From assembly GCA_025964935.1 (NCBI GenBank), contig JAOPXW010000186.1, positions 1 to 30,945 on the forward strand: a DNA stretch of 30,945 nucleotides, read 5' to 3'. Shown one piece after another: positions 1 to 8,124 of this stretch. The notes below the pieces were generated by a model. That model ran no database searches, had not been told where the DNA came from, and saw only the letters and a program-made list of their open reading frames with translations. The stretch comes from Friedmanniella sp. Lineage in GTDB: Bacteria > Actinomycetota > Actinomycetes > Propionibacteriales > Propionibacteriaceae. Position 1 is the first letter of the stretch; each line of letters starts with the position of its first letter. Made by a program: the position numbers and the translations under genes.

Positions 1-571
1 TCTCGACCGCGCGGGTGGTGGCGGCCCGGGCCGCGCTCCGCGGGGTCACCGTCTCGGTCGCGGTCCGCCCGGTCACGGTCTGCCGCGCCACGGTGACGGT
101 CTCCTGGACCTTCTCGAACGCCGGGTCGACCCGGTCGACCACCTCGGCCCGCACGTCCTCGGCGCGGCGCTCGGCCTTGGTCGAGAGGTCCTTGGCCGTG
201 GCCACGGCGCCGTCGACGACCCGCTTGCCCCGGCCGGCCAGCTCGGTGTACGTCGAGGTGGCCTGGGTGCGCAGCACGCCGGCCTGCTGCTGCAGGTCGG
301 TCAGCCGCTCGCGGGTGGTCTGGGGCAGCGTCTTGAGCTGCACCGGCAGGGTGCTGAGGAACTGACGGACCTCGTCGGCGTTGGCCTTGACCTGGGCGGC
401 TCGCTCGGCCTGTCGGCGGGCGGCACGTTCCTGGCTCTCGGTGACGTTCTTGCGAACCGCCTCGGCGACGACGTCGGTGAGGCCGGCGACGGCGTACAGC
501 GGGGTGTAGTCGGACTCGTGCGCGGCCTTGCGGGCCTGGCTGGGGGTCTGCTTGCGGGTGGTGCTGGGCAT
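1..571 (-). CDS. HbhA-like (heparin-binding hemagglutinin family) protein, C-terminus beyond window
   Basis: The reading frame starts with ATG at 571 (MPSTTRKQTPS) and stays open for 190 codons to the left edge, so the C-terminus is missing. An AAGGA ribosome site lies just upstream. After a basic N-terminus comes a hydrophobic stretch (PLYAVAGLTDVVAE), then a long Ala/Glu/Arg/Gln-rich region expected to be helical coiled coil, including QLKTLPQTTRERLTDLQQQAG. This pattern is typical of mycobacterial HbhA and related phasin-like surface proteins. The basic C-terminal repeats that bind heparin in mycobacteria would lie outside the window, so adhesion cannot be claimed. It follows the XRE regulator gene by 28 nt on the same strand, matching the Rv0474-Rv0475 arrangement in Mycobacterium. 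A structural or lipid-associated role is equally possible. Confidence 0.7.
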   Translation of the reverse strand, partial: MPSTTRKQTPSQARKAAHESDYTPLYAVAGLTDVVAEAVRKNVTESQERAARRQAERAAQVKANADEVRQFLSTLPVQLKTLPQTTRERLTDLQQQAGVLRTQATSTYTELAGRGKRVVDGAVATAKDLSTKAERRAEDVRAEVVDRVDPAFEKVQETVTVARQTVTGRTATETVTPRSAARAATTRAVE

Positions 572-599
572 GGTTTTCCTTCGGGGTGCGGGGGGATGG

Positions 600-1067
600 T
601 CAGAGGGGCGGCTGGGCCGGCCGAGGGCCGGCCGGGTCCTCGGGGCCGGTCGGGCCGGCCGGGTCGGCGGGGCCGGTGGGCTCGTCGGCCGGGGTGAGGT
701 CCACCTCGTTCTCCTTGACGAACGAGCTGTAGACGTCGATCAGGACCCGGCGCTGGCGCTCGGTCAGGGCGGGGTCGGCGAGCACGGCCATCTCGACCGA
801 GGTGGCGGGATGATCCTCCGGGTCCAGGATGCCGGCGCGGACGTACAACGTCTCGGCCGAGACCCGGAGGGCCTTGGACAGCTGCTGCAGCACCTCGGCC
901 GACGGCTTGCGCAGGCCCCGCTCGATCTGGCTGAGGTACGGGTTGGAGATCCCGGTCTGCTCCGCGAGCTGACGCAGGGTCAGCTCGGCGGAGCGGCGCT
1001 GGGACGCGATGAAGTCGCCGAGGGAGTTGAGCTGCTCGCCGAGGGTGGGTGGTTTCAACCGGGCCAT
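600..1067 (-). CDS. XRE-family HTH transcriptional regulator (Rv0474-like)
   Basis: This is a 155-residue protein starting at ATG 1067 (MARLKPPTLGEQLN). The HTH_3 fold covers roughly residues 15-70: LRQLAEQTGISNPYLSQIER is the helix-turn-helix, followed by KPSAEVLQQLSKALRVSAETLY. A middle segment (LTERQRRVLIDVYSSF) is typical of Rv0474-like proteins. The tail is Pro/Gly/Asp-rich, with repeated GP-A/T-DP units, and probably disordered. An in-frame upstream extension to 1349 would run into the divergent permease and is rejected because a leaderless promoter sits directly before 1067. It lies upstream of the hbhA-like gene and is probably co-transcribed with it. A palindrome in its own promoter suggests autoregulation (inference). 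Confidence 0.85.
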   Translation of the reverse strand: MARLKPPTLGEQLNSLGDFIASQRRSAELTLRQLAEQTGISNPYLSQIERGLRKPSAEVLQQLSKALRVSAETLYVRAGILDPEDHPATSVEMAVLADPALTERQRRVLIDVYSSFVKENEVDLTPADEPTGPADPAGPTGPEDPAGPRPAQPPL

Positions 1068-1073
1068 GCCTCT

Positions 1074-1103
1074 AGTGTGCTTGCAATTGCAAGCAGAAAG
1101 CAA
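1074..1103 (-). promoter_or_regulatory. Promoter of the XRE gene with an 18-bp perfect palindrome
   Basis: On the minus strand a TTGCTT (-35, 1103-1098) and CACACT (-10, 1079-1074) are separated by 18 bp, and the -10 ends 6 nt before the ATG, so the transcript would be leaderless. The perfect palindrome TGCTTGCAATTGCAAGCA (1078-1095) fills the spacer and touches the -10, the classic position for a repressor operator. The -35/-10 match is moderate; the palindrome is exact. Confidence 0.55.
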
Positions 1104-1233
1104 ACGCTGGCTAGCGTGAGGGTGCTCACACCCGCGTCCGGCCCGTTCTGGCTCACAGTCGTTACTCAGAACCGTTGTGCTATCGCCTTCCGTCGGACAG
1201 GGTTGATCTTTTCCGGAGCTCGGGGAGGACACC

Positions 1234-2691
1234 GTGTCAGCAGCACCGGCCACCGAGGTGGCCCCGCAGGACAAGCCCCAGCCCGAGCTGAAGCGGGTGA
1301 TGGGGCCCAAGCTGCTGCTTCTCTTCATCGTCGGCGACATCCTGGGCACCGGGATCTACGCGGTGACCGGCAGCGTGGCCAAGCAGGTCGGCGGGGTGGT
1401 GTGGCTGCCCTTCCTGGTGGCGTTCGTCGTCGCGACCCTGACCGCCTTCTCCTACCTGGAGCTGGTCACGAAGTACCCCCAGGCCGCCGGGGCCGCGCTG
1501 TACGCGCACAAGGCGTTCGGAGTGCACTTCGTGACGTTCCTGATGGCCTTCACCGTGATGTGCTCCGGGATCACGTCGGCCGCCACCGCCTCCCGGGCCT
1601 TCGCGGCCAACCTCGAGGCCATGGTCAACGTCGTCCGCGCGGACTGGCTGGGTCTGGCCGAGGTCGACATCACCGACAACCTCACCACCGTGCTGGCCAT
1701 CGGCTTCATGGGTCTGATCGCCCTGGTCAACCTGCGCGGGGTCGCCGAGAGCGTGTACGCCAACATCGTGCTGACCTGCGTCGAGCTCAGCGGTCTGCTG
1801 CTCGTCATCTTCATCGGGTTCTTCGCGATCACCCAGGGCAAGGCCGACCTCGGCCGGGTCGTGGTGTTCGACACCCCGGACGACAAGTCGATCTTCGTCG
1901 CGGTCACCGCCGCCACCTCGCTGGCCTTCTTCGCCATGGTCGGCTTCGAGGACTCGGTCAACATGGCCGAGGAGGTCAAGGACCCGGAGAAGGTCTTCCC
2001 GCGGATCATGCTCACCGGGCTCGGGGTCACCGGGGTCATCTACATCCTGGTGTCCATCTCGGCCATCTCGCTGGTGCCGTCCGGCGAGCTCGGGCAGGGC
2101 GAGGCCCCGCTGCTCAAGGTGGTCACCGCCGGTGCGCCCAATCTGCCCGTCGACCAGATCTTCCCGCTGATCAGCATGTTCGCGGTGGCCAACTCGGCCC
2201 TGATCAACATGCTGATGGCGAGCCGGCTGCTCTACGGGATGGCCCGCCAGCGGGTGCTGCCGCCGGTGCTGGGCCGGGTGCTGCCGGGGCGGCGTACGCC
2301 GTGGGTGGCCATCCTGTTCACCAGCGCCCTGGCGGTCGGCCTGATCACCTTCGTCGGACGGGTCAGCGCCCTGGGCGGCACCACCGCGCTGCTGCTGCTC
2401 GGGGTGTTCACCGTGGTCAACGTCTGCTGCCTGGTGCTCCGCCGCGACACGGCCAGGCGCTCCCACTTCCGCGCCCCCACCGCGATCCCCGTGATCGGTG
2501 CCCTGTGCTGCGCCTACCTGGTCGGCCCGTGGACCGGCCGGGCACCCGAGCAGTACACGATCGCCGGGGTGCTGCTGGCCATCGGCGTCGGACTCTGGGT
2601 CGTGACCTGGCTGATCAACCGGGCCATCTACGGTCGCCGCACCTACCTCAAGGACCCCGAGGCCCTGGAGCGCGCCGAGACCCGCGACTGA
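1234..2691 (+). CDS. APC-superfamily amino acid permease
   Basis: This 485-residue integral membrane transporter starts at GTG 1234, with GGGGAGGA four bases upstream. The N-terminal membrane segment carries the APC hallmark GDILGTGIYAVTG, followed by VATLTAFSYLELVTKYPQAAG, typical of TM2-TM3 in COG0531 permeases. About twelve hydrophobic segments are visible up to residue 470, and the loop GFEDSVNMAEEVKDPEK matches the conserved segment around TM6-TM7. It should import an amino acid or related cation by proton or exchange coupling; the substrate cannot be read from sequence. It is divergent from the XRE gene and single in its transcription unit, with a convergent GH65 gene following. Whether the XRE regulator also controls it is unknown. 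Confidence 0.88.
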   Translation: MSAAPATEVAPQDKPQPELKRVMGPKLLLLFIVGDILGTGIYAVTGSVAKQVGGVVWLPFLVAFVVATLTAFSYLELVTKYPQAAGAALYAHKAFGVHFVTFLMAFTVMCSGITSAATASRAFAANLEAMVNVVRADWLGLAEVDITDNLTTVLAIGFMGLIALVNLRGVAESVYANIVLTCVELSGLLLVIFIGFFAITQGKADLGRVVVFDTPDDKSIFVAVTAATSLAFFAMVGFEDSVNMAEEVKDPEKVFPRIMLTGLGVTGVIYILVSISAISLVPSGELGQGEAPLLKVVTAGAPNLPVDQIFPLISMFAVANSALINMLMASRLLYGMARQRVLPPVLGRVLPGRRTPWVAILFTSALAVGLITFVGRVSALGGTTALLLLGVFTVVNVCCLVLRRDTARRSHFRAPTAIPVIGALCCAYLVGPWTGRAPEQYTIAGVLLAIGVGLWVVTWLINRAIYGRRTYLKDPEALERAETRD

Positions 2692-2721
2692 GCGGGGCCC
2701 GGCGCCACCAGGTCGCGGGTC

Positions 2722-5223
2722 TCAGCGCCGCCGTGCGGTGGCCTGCGGGACCGAGGCGGTGATCAGGGTCCCGTCGGGCCGCCGCTCGCCGGTGTGCAGC
2801 CGGATCTCCCCGGTGATGGAGGGACCCTGGTCGGCCAACGGCACCACGACCGGCGCCTCGGCGGTGACGAGGTAGCGCTCGCCGCGCACGCACAGCTCGA
2901 CCTCGCCGGACTCCACCGCGAACGCGATGTGGTCGGGCTCCAGGTCGACCGTCAGCGCCGCGCCCTGCACCTTGAGCGGGAAGCTGAGGCCCTCCCACAG
3001 GGCCGGCAGCCGCGGGTCGAAGGTCAAGATGTCGCCGTAGTCCCGCATCCCGGCGAACCCGTAGACGAGCGCGTTCCAGACCCCACCGGTCGAGGCGACG
3101 TGCACCCCGTCGGTGGTGTTGCCGTGCAGGTTGGCCAGGTCGACGTAGAGCGCGCTGTCGAAGTAGCGCAGGGCCAGGTCCTTGTAGCCTACCTCGGCGG
3201 CCACGATCGACTGCACGACCCCGGAGAGGGTCGAGTCCCCGGTGGTGATCGGGTCGTAGTACTCGAAGTCGGCCCGCTTCTGCTCCAGGGTGAAGTGGTC
3301 ACCCTGGAGGAACAGGGCCAGCACCACGTCGGCCTGCTTCAGCACCTGGAACCTGTAGATGACCAGGGGGTGGTAATGCAGCATCAGCGGCCGCTTGTCG
3401 CGCGGGGTGTTGCGGAGGTCCCAGACCTCCCGGTCGAGGAAGTGCGAGTCCTGCGGGTTGATGCCGGTGATGGCGTCGTGCGGGATGTTCATGGACTCGG
3501 CGCACTCGGACCACTCGATGATCTCGTCCTCGGCGATGTCCAGCCGGTCGACCGCGCGCTGGTGGGCCTCGGGCGCGTCGACCTCCATCCGGCGCAGCAC
3601 CTCGGCCGCCCGGGCCAGGTTGTAGCGGGCCATCACGTTGGTGAACAGGTTGTCGTTCACCACGGTGGTGTACTCGTCCGGCCCGGTCACCCCGTGGATG
3701 TGGAACGTCCGGCCGCCGCCGCCGTTCTCCCGCCAGAAGCCCAGGTCGGCCCACATCCGGGCCGTCTCGACCAGGATGTCGATGCACTCGCGGTTCATGA
3801 AGTCCTGGTCGCCGGTGGCGGTCACGTACTTGCACAGGGCGTACGAGATGTCGGCGTCGATGTGGTACTGCGCCGTCCCTGCGGCGTAGTAGGCCGAGGC
3901 CTCCTCGCCGTTGACGGTCCGCCACGGGAACAGGGCCCCGCTCTGGGCCAGGTCCTGGGCCCGCCGCCGGGCCGCGTCGAGCATGTTGTAGCGGAACCGC
4001 AGGGCGCTGCGGGCCATCTGCGGGGAGGTGTAGGTCAGGAACGGCAGGACGTAGATCTCGGTGTCCCAGAAGTAGTGCCCGCCGTAGCCGGAGCCGGTCA
4101 CACCCTTGGCCGGCACGCCCGACTGCTCGGCCCGCGCGGTGGCCTGGGCCACCTGGAACAGGTTCCAGCGGACGGCCTGCTGCACCGCGGGACGCCCCCG
4201 GACCACCACGTCCGAGCGCTTCCAGAAGGCGTCCAGCCAGCGCCGCTGGGCCTCGTACTCGGCCTGGATGCCGTGCTGCCGGACCCGGTCCAGCGTCCGG
4301 CGGCAGCGGTCGACCAGCTCACGCACCGGCACGCCGCGGGAGGTGTGGTAAGCCACGGTCTTGACGACCTTGATGGGCTGGTTCTTCTTGGCCCAGACCC
4401 GGTAGACCATCTTGCCGGTGTCCTCGTCCACGCTGAGGTGGCAGCTGTGGTCGTTCTCGGTGGTGATGACGTGGTCCGCCGCGACGGCCAGGGTCATCTT
4501 CGAGTTGGCGCACCGGTAGCCGAGGATGATCCGGTCGTCCCCGCACCAGTTGCTCTGCGGCTCCAGCACCCGCTCCTCGAAGGACTCCGCCTTGCGGGGG
4601 TCGACCCCGGCGCCCATGGCCGCGGACTTCACGTGGTACTCGTCGCGGCCGTCCTGCCGGTTGAGGGTCTGGGAGCTGATCACCACCGGCGCCTCGTCGT
4701 CGAGCATCGTGACCTCGATGGTCATGATCGCCAGGTGCCGCTGGGTGAAGGAGACCATCCGGCTGGAGGTGACCAGCACCCGCTTGCCGCCCGGCGTACG
4801 CCAGACCAGCTCGCGCCGCAGCACCCCGTCGCGGAAGTCCAGGGTGCGGTCGTAGTGGTCGAGGTCGGCCACCGAAAGCAGCAGCGGCTCGTCGTCGACG
4901 TAGAGCTTCATCGTCTTGTTGTCGGGCACGTTGACGATCGTCTGACCCACCCGGGCGAAGCCGAACGCCTCCTCGGCGTGCCGGATCGGCCAGGTCTCGT
5001 GGAAGCCGTTGATGAAGGTGCCGTGGGTATGGGTCTCGCGCCCCTCCTCCACGTTGCCCCGCATTCCGAGGTAGCCGTTGCCGGTGGCGAACAGCGTCTC
5101 GGTGACCCCGAGGTCGGCCGAGTTGTAGTGGGTCTCGGTCAGCTTCCAGTCGTGGACCGGGAAGCGGATCCGGTCCAGCGGGTCGCGCACCTGCATCGGC
5201 TCGTCGCCGTGAGAGCCCCTCAT
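2722..5223 (-). CDS. Glycoside hydrolase family 65 protein (kojibiose/trehalose/maltose phosphorylase type)
   Basis: This 833-residue cytoplasmic enzyme has the GH65 layout: an N-terminal beta-sandwich (DWKLTETHYNSADLGVTETLFATGNGYLGMRGN, about 25-60), an (alpha/alpha)6 catalytic barrel (about 340-720) and a small C-terminal domain. The catalytic acid is probably Glu517 in GVTGPDEYTTVVNDN. The barrel motif YFWDTEIYVLPFL is also present. Family members phosphorolyse or hydrolyse alpha-glucosides; the linkage is not predictable here. The ATG at 5223 overlaps the HAD stop (ATGA), indicating translational coupling; an alternative start is Met10. Coupling to a beta-phosphoglucomutase-like gene suggests disaccharide to beta-glucose 1-phosphate to glucose 6-phosphate. 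The pair resembles Rv3401-Rv3400 of M. tuberculosis. Confidence 0.9.
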   Translation of the reverse strand: MRGSHGDEPMQVRDPLDRIRFPVHDWKLTETHYNSADLGVTETLFATGNGYLGMRGNVEEGRETHTHGTFINGFHETWPIRHAEEAFGFARVGQTIVNVPDNKTMKLYVDDEPLLLSVADLDHYDRTLDFRDGVLRRELVWRTPGGKRVLVTSSRMVSFTQRHLAIMTIEVTMLDDEAPVVISSQTLNRQDGRDEYHVKSAAMGAGVDPRKAESFEERVLEPQSNWCGDDRIILGYRCANSKMTLAVAADHVITTENDHSCHLSVDEDTGKMVYRVWAKKNQPIKVVKTVAYHTSRGVPVRELVDRCRRTLDRVRQHGIQAEYEAQRRWLDAFWKRSDVVVRGRPAVQQAVRWNLFQVAQATARAEQSGVPAKGVTGSGYGGHYFWDTEIYVLPFLTYTSPQMARSALRFRYNMLDAARRRAQDLAQSGALFPWRTVNGEEASAYYAAGTAQYHIDADISYALCKYVTATGDQDFMNRECIDILVETARMWADLGFWRENGGGGRTFHIHGVTGPDEYTTVVNDNLFTNVMARYNLARAAEVLRRMEVDAPEAHQRAVDRLDIAEDEIIEWSECAESMNIPHDAITGINPQDSHFLDREVWDLRNTPRDKRPLMLHYHPLVIYRFQVLKQADVVLALFLQGDHFTLEQKRADFEYYDPITTGDSTLSGVVQSIVAAEVGYKDLALRYFDSALYVDLANLHGNTTDGVHVASTGGVWNALVYGFAGMRDYGDILTFDPRLPALWEGLSFPLKVQGAALTVDLEPDHIAFAVESGEVELCVRGERYLVTAEAPVVVPLADQGPSITGEIRLHTGERRPDGTLITASVPQATARRR

Positions 5224-5936
5224 CGGGCCACCAGCTCGGCCAGGTCACTCACCACGACGTCGGCACCGGACTCGGTCAGGCGGTCCGCGCCCACCCCGCG
5301 GTCCACCCCGACGACCAGTCCGAATCCCCCGGTACGGCCCGCGGCCACCCCGGACAGGGCGTCCTCCAGGACGACGGAGCGCTCGACGGCGGCGCCGAGC
5401 TGCTCGGCGGCGTGCACGAACGTCTCCGGCGACGGCTTGCCGGCCAGCCCGAGCCCCTCGGCGACCGTGCCGTCGATGACGACCTCGAAGCGGTCGTCGA
5501 GCCCGGCGGCCTTCAGCACCGCCGGCGCGTTCCGGGAGGAGGAGACCACCGCGACCTTGGTCCCGCGCGCGGCCAGGTGGTCCAGCAGGGCCACCGAGCC
5601 CGGGTAGGCCTGGACGCCCTCGTCGGTCAGCACGGCGGCGAAGAAGGCGTTCTTCCGGTTGCCGAGACCGCAGACGGTCTGGGCCTCGGGGCCGTCGGTC
5701 GGCTCCCCGTCCGGCAGGGTGACCCCGCGGGAGGCCAGGAAGGACCGGACCCCGTCGTAGCGGGGCTTGCCGTCGATGAAGTCGAAGTAATCGCTCTCCT
5801 GGTACGGCTCCGCGATGCCGCGGGAGGCCAGGAAGTCGATGAAGAGTCGTTGCCAGGCCCGCATGTGCACGTCGGCCGTGGGGGTGAGCACTCCGTCGAG
5901 GTCGAAGAGTGCAGCGTCGTAGTCGTCCCAGTTCAC
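5220..5936 (-). CDS. HAD-superfamily hydrolase, beta-phosphoglucomutase-like
   Basis: This is a 238-residue HAD subfamily IA protein. Motif I is FDLDGVLTP with nucleophile Asp12 and acid/base Asp14, motif II is VAVVSSS, motif III is the lysine in AGKPSPETF, and motif IV is SVVLEDALSG. A helical cap (about 20-100) contains FDFIDGKPRYDGVRSFL, the segment typical of actinobacterial beta-phosphoglucomutase-like proteins. It would convert beta-glucose 1-phosphate to glucose 6-phosphate. The GTG start at 5936 is preceded at 6 nt by TAGGCT, so the mRNA is probably leaderless. The stop overlaps the GH65 start, so the two form an operon. A plain phosphatase role cannot be excluded. Confidence 0.85.
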   Translation of the reverse strand: MNWDDYDAALFDLDGVLTPTADVHMRAWQRLFIDFLASRGIAEPYQESDYFDFIDGKPRYDGVRSFLASRGVTLPDGEPTDGPEAQTVCGLGNRKNAFFAAVLTDEGVQAYPGSVALLDHLAARGTKVAVVSSSRNAPAVLKAAGLDDRFEVVIDGTVAEGLGLAGKPSPETFVHAAEQLGAAVERSVVLEDALSGVAAGRTGGFGLVVGVDRGVGADRLTESGADVVVSDLAELVAR

Positions 5937-6044
5937 CCCCTGAGCCTAGGGGTCGGCGGCCCCTACGGTCGCACCCGTAACCGGACTGTTCGCCCAGAGC
6001 GAGGTCGCCGCCGGCGGCGGTCCCCCCGGCATAGGGTCGAAGGC
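5937..6044. promoter_or_regulatory. Divergent leaderless promoters for the HAD-GH65 operon and the asparaginase gene
   Basis: On the minus strand TAGGCT (5948-5943) lies 6 nt before the HAD GTG at 5936. On the plus strand TAGGGT (6032-6037) lies 7 nt before the asparaginase GTG at 6045. Both spacings put the transcription start on the start codon. Neither has a good -35 hexamer. No convincing operator was seen between them. Confidence 0.5.
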
Positions 6045-7019
6045 GTGAACAGCCCCTTCGAGTCCGACCCGGTCCTGGTCGAGGTCATCCGCAACGGCTT
6101 CGTGGAGAGTGTGCACCGCGGTCGGGTCGTGGTCACCGAGCCCGACGGCCGGCTCTCGTCCTCGGTCGGGGCCGACTTCGCCCCGATGTACCCCCGCAGC
6201 GCGAGCAAGCCGCTGCAGGCGGTCGGAATGCTGCGCGCCGGTCTCCGTCTCGACGGCGAGGAGCTGGCGGTGGTCTGCGCCTCGCACTCCGGGGAGCCCC
6301 TGCACCTGGCGGCGGTCCGGGCCATCCTCGCCGACGCCGGGCTGCAGGAGTCGGCCCTGCAGACCCCGCCCGACTGGCCGCTGGACGACGAGGCACGGAA
6401 CGCGGTGATCCGGGCCGGTGGGGCGAAGCAGCCGGTGATGATGAACTGCTCGGGCAAGCACGCCGGAATGCTCGCCACCACCGTGGCCCTGGGCGGTGAT
6501 GTCGCCACCTACCGCGACCCCGACCACCCCACCCAGCTGGCCATCCTGCGCGCGATCGACGACCTGGCCGGCGAGCAGGCCACCAACCTGGCCGTCGACG
6601 GCTGCGGGGCGCCGCTGTTCGCCCTCTCGCTCTACAGCCTGGCCAAGGCCTTCGGCCGGGTCGCCGCGGCGACCGAGGGCGAGGAGCGCACCGTCGCCCA
6701 GGCCATCAGGTCCCACCCCGAGTACGTCTCGGGCACCCGCCGCGACGAGCGCGACCTGCACCGGGCCATCCCCGGCCTGATCGGCAAGGCCGGGGCCGAG
6801 GCGGTCTACGCCGTCGGGCTGCCCGACGGCCGCGGTGTCGCGCTGAAGATCAGCGACGGCGGCGCCCGGGCCCGGGCGGTGGCCATGGCCGGCGTCCTGA
6901 TGCGGCTCGGGTTCGCCCACGACACCCTGAGCGAGCAGGCCAGCGGCCCGGTGCTCGGTCACGGGGTCCGGACCGGGGAGATCCGGCCGTACGCCGAGAC
7001 CTTCGCCCGGCTGGGCTGA
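6045..7019 (+). CDS. L-asparaginase II family protein (Asparaginase_II, PF06089 type)
   Basis: This 324-residue protein is of the thermolabile, rhizobial/actinobacterial asparaginase family, unrelated to the E. coli AnsA/AnsB fold. Conserved segments are NGFVESVHRG near the N-terminus, FAPMYPRSASKPLQA, VVCASHSGEPLH, MMNCSGKHAGML, VDGCGAPLFALSL, and GKAGAEAVYAVGLPDGRGVALKISDGG. The paired Ser-Lys motifs (SASK and SGKH) are expected at the active site. It should hydrolyse L-asparagine to aspartate and ammonia in the cytoplasm. GTG at 6045 is chosen because a TAGGGT box ends 7 nt upstream and the family's N-terminal homology begins right after it; the frame is open further upstream but into antisense of the HAD gene. 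Confidence 0.88.
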   Translation: MNSPFESDPVLVEVIRNGFVESVHRGRVVVTEPDGRLSSSVGADFAPMYPRSASKPLQAVGMLRAGLRLDGEELAVVCASHSGEPLHLAAVRAILADAGLQESALQTPPDWPLDDEARNAVIRAGGAKQPVMMNCSGKHAGMLATTVALGGDVATYRDPDHPTQLAILRAIDDLAGEQATNLAVDGCGAPLFALSLYSLAKAFGRVAAATEGEERTVAQAIRSHPEYVSGTRRDERDLHRAIPGLIGKAGAEAVYAVGLPDGRGVALKISDGGARARAVAMAGVLMRLGFAHDTLSEQASGPVLGHGVRTGEIRPYAETFARLG

Positions 7020-7056
7020 GGGCCCGGGCCGGCGGGACCGACGAGCCCCCCGGGTC

Positions 7057-8025
7057 CTACAGCCGGGGGCGGACGTGCAGGCCGACCTCGGGGTCGACCA
7101 GGGCCTCCTGGTTGGCCGGGATCCCGTCGGCGGTCAGGGTCGCGCCGACGTCGACGTTGCGCTTGACCAGCCCCAGGGCGATCGGCCCGAGCTCGTAGTG
7201 CCGGACCGAGCCGCCGACCACGCCCACCGGGCGGCCGTCGAGCTCCAGCGCGGCCCCGGAGGCCGGGAGGGCGTCCACGCTGCCGTCCAGGTGCAGCCGG
7301 ACCAGCCGCCGGGGCGGGCGGCCGAGGGTGTGGACGCGGGCGACCGTCTCCTGCCCGCGGTAGCAGCCCTTCTCCAGGTGCACCGCGACCCCGATCACCC
7401 CGATCTCGTTGGGAATGGTGCGGTGGTCGGTGTCCAGGCCGACGCGGGGCACGCCGCTGGCGATCCGGAGGGCCTCCAAGGCCCAGGTCCCCACCCGCGG
7501 ACGGGTGGCCAGCACCGCCTCCAGGCGCGCCCGGGGCACCAGGTACTCCTGGCCGCCGAGGGAGTCCAGCCCGGACCGGACGACCAGCCCGGCGGTGGCC
7601 GCCTCCGCCGCGAGCGGATCCGCGGACCAGACCACGGCCAGCTCGTCGCTGCGGTCGGTCACCTCGACCCGCATCATGAAGCGCATCCGGTCCAGCCAGG
7701 CCACGGCGGGCGCCGCGGCCCCCGGCTCGGTGTGGGCCCAGAAGGTCTCGCCGTCGTCGACGCCGTAGAGCGCATGCTCGAGGTGCCCCTGCGGGGAGAG
7801 GACGAGGGTCGTGACCCCGACGCCCGGCGCCAGGGCCAGCAGGTGCTGGGTGGTCAGGGAGTGCAGCCAGGTCAGCCGGTCGGGCCCGGTCACCGCGATC
7901 ACGCCACGGTGGGAGAGGTCGACCACGGCGCGACCGGAGGCCAGCTGCCGCTGCTCGCGCATCGGGTCCCCGTAGTGCCAGGGCACGCCGGCGTCCAGAC
8001 CGCGGTCGAGCAGGATGGCGGTCAT
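7057..8025 (-). CDS. ygfZ: Folate-binding protein YgfZ (Fe-S cluster assembly/repair factor)
   Basis: This is a 322-residue protein of the GcvT/YgfZ family. The signature KGCYRGQE lies at residues 219-226, followed by TVARVHTLGRPPRRL; the Cys is the conserved redox residue of YgfZ. The N-terminal DLSHRGVIAVTGPDRLTWLHSL matches the folate-binding domain. In E. coli YgfZ acts with tetrahydrofolate in maintaining certain Fe-S enzymes. ATG 8025 is chosen over an upstream in-frame ATG because AGGAG lies 7 nt before it. It is the last gene of a probable minus-strand operon GNAT, small membrane protein, nitrobindin-like, ygfZ, with a 99-nt gap before it. Confidence 0.9.
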   Translation of the reverse strand: MTAILLDRGLDAGVPWHYGDPMREQRQLASGRAVVDLSHRGVIAVTGPDRLTWLHSLTTQHLLALAPGVGVTTLVLSPQGHLEHALYGVDDGETFWAHTEPGAAAPAVAWLDRMRFMMRVEVTDRSDELAVVWSADPLAAEAATAGLVVRSGLDSLGGQEYLVPRARLEAVLATRPRVGTWALEALRIASGVPRVGLDTDHRTIPNEIGVIGVAVHLEKGCYRGQETVARVHTLGRPPRRLVRLHLDGSVDALPASGAALELDGRPVGVVGGSVRHYELGPIALGLVKRNVDVGATLTADGIPANQEALVDPEVGLHVRPRL

Positions 8026-8124
8026 CGGGTCTCCTGGTGGCTCATACAAAGGACAGCGCACCGTGGGGCGGCTTTCTTCCCGCCGACCCGGTGCCGACCC
8101 GAGCCGGCCCGGTGCGGACCTGGC

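Noticed and set aside
2794..5607. A 937-codon plus-strand frame opposite the GH65 gene
   Set aside because: Low-complexity Val/Gly/His/Asp composition; it mirrors codons of the GH65 gene, which has clear catalytic motifs.
7034..7057. GGACC/GGTCC inverted repeat between the asparaginase and ygfZ stops as a terminator
   Set aside because: Only a 5-bp stem with a 13-nt loop and no T-run; it overlaps the ygfZ stop.
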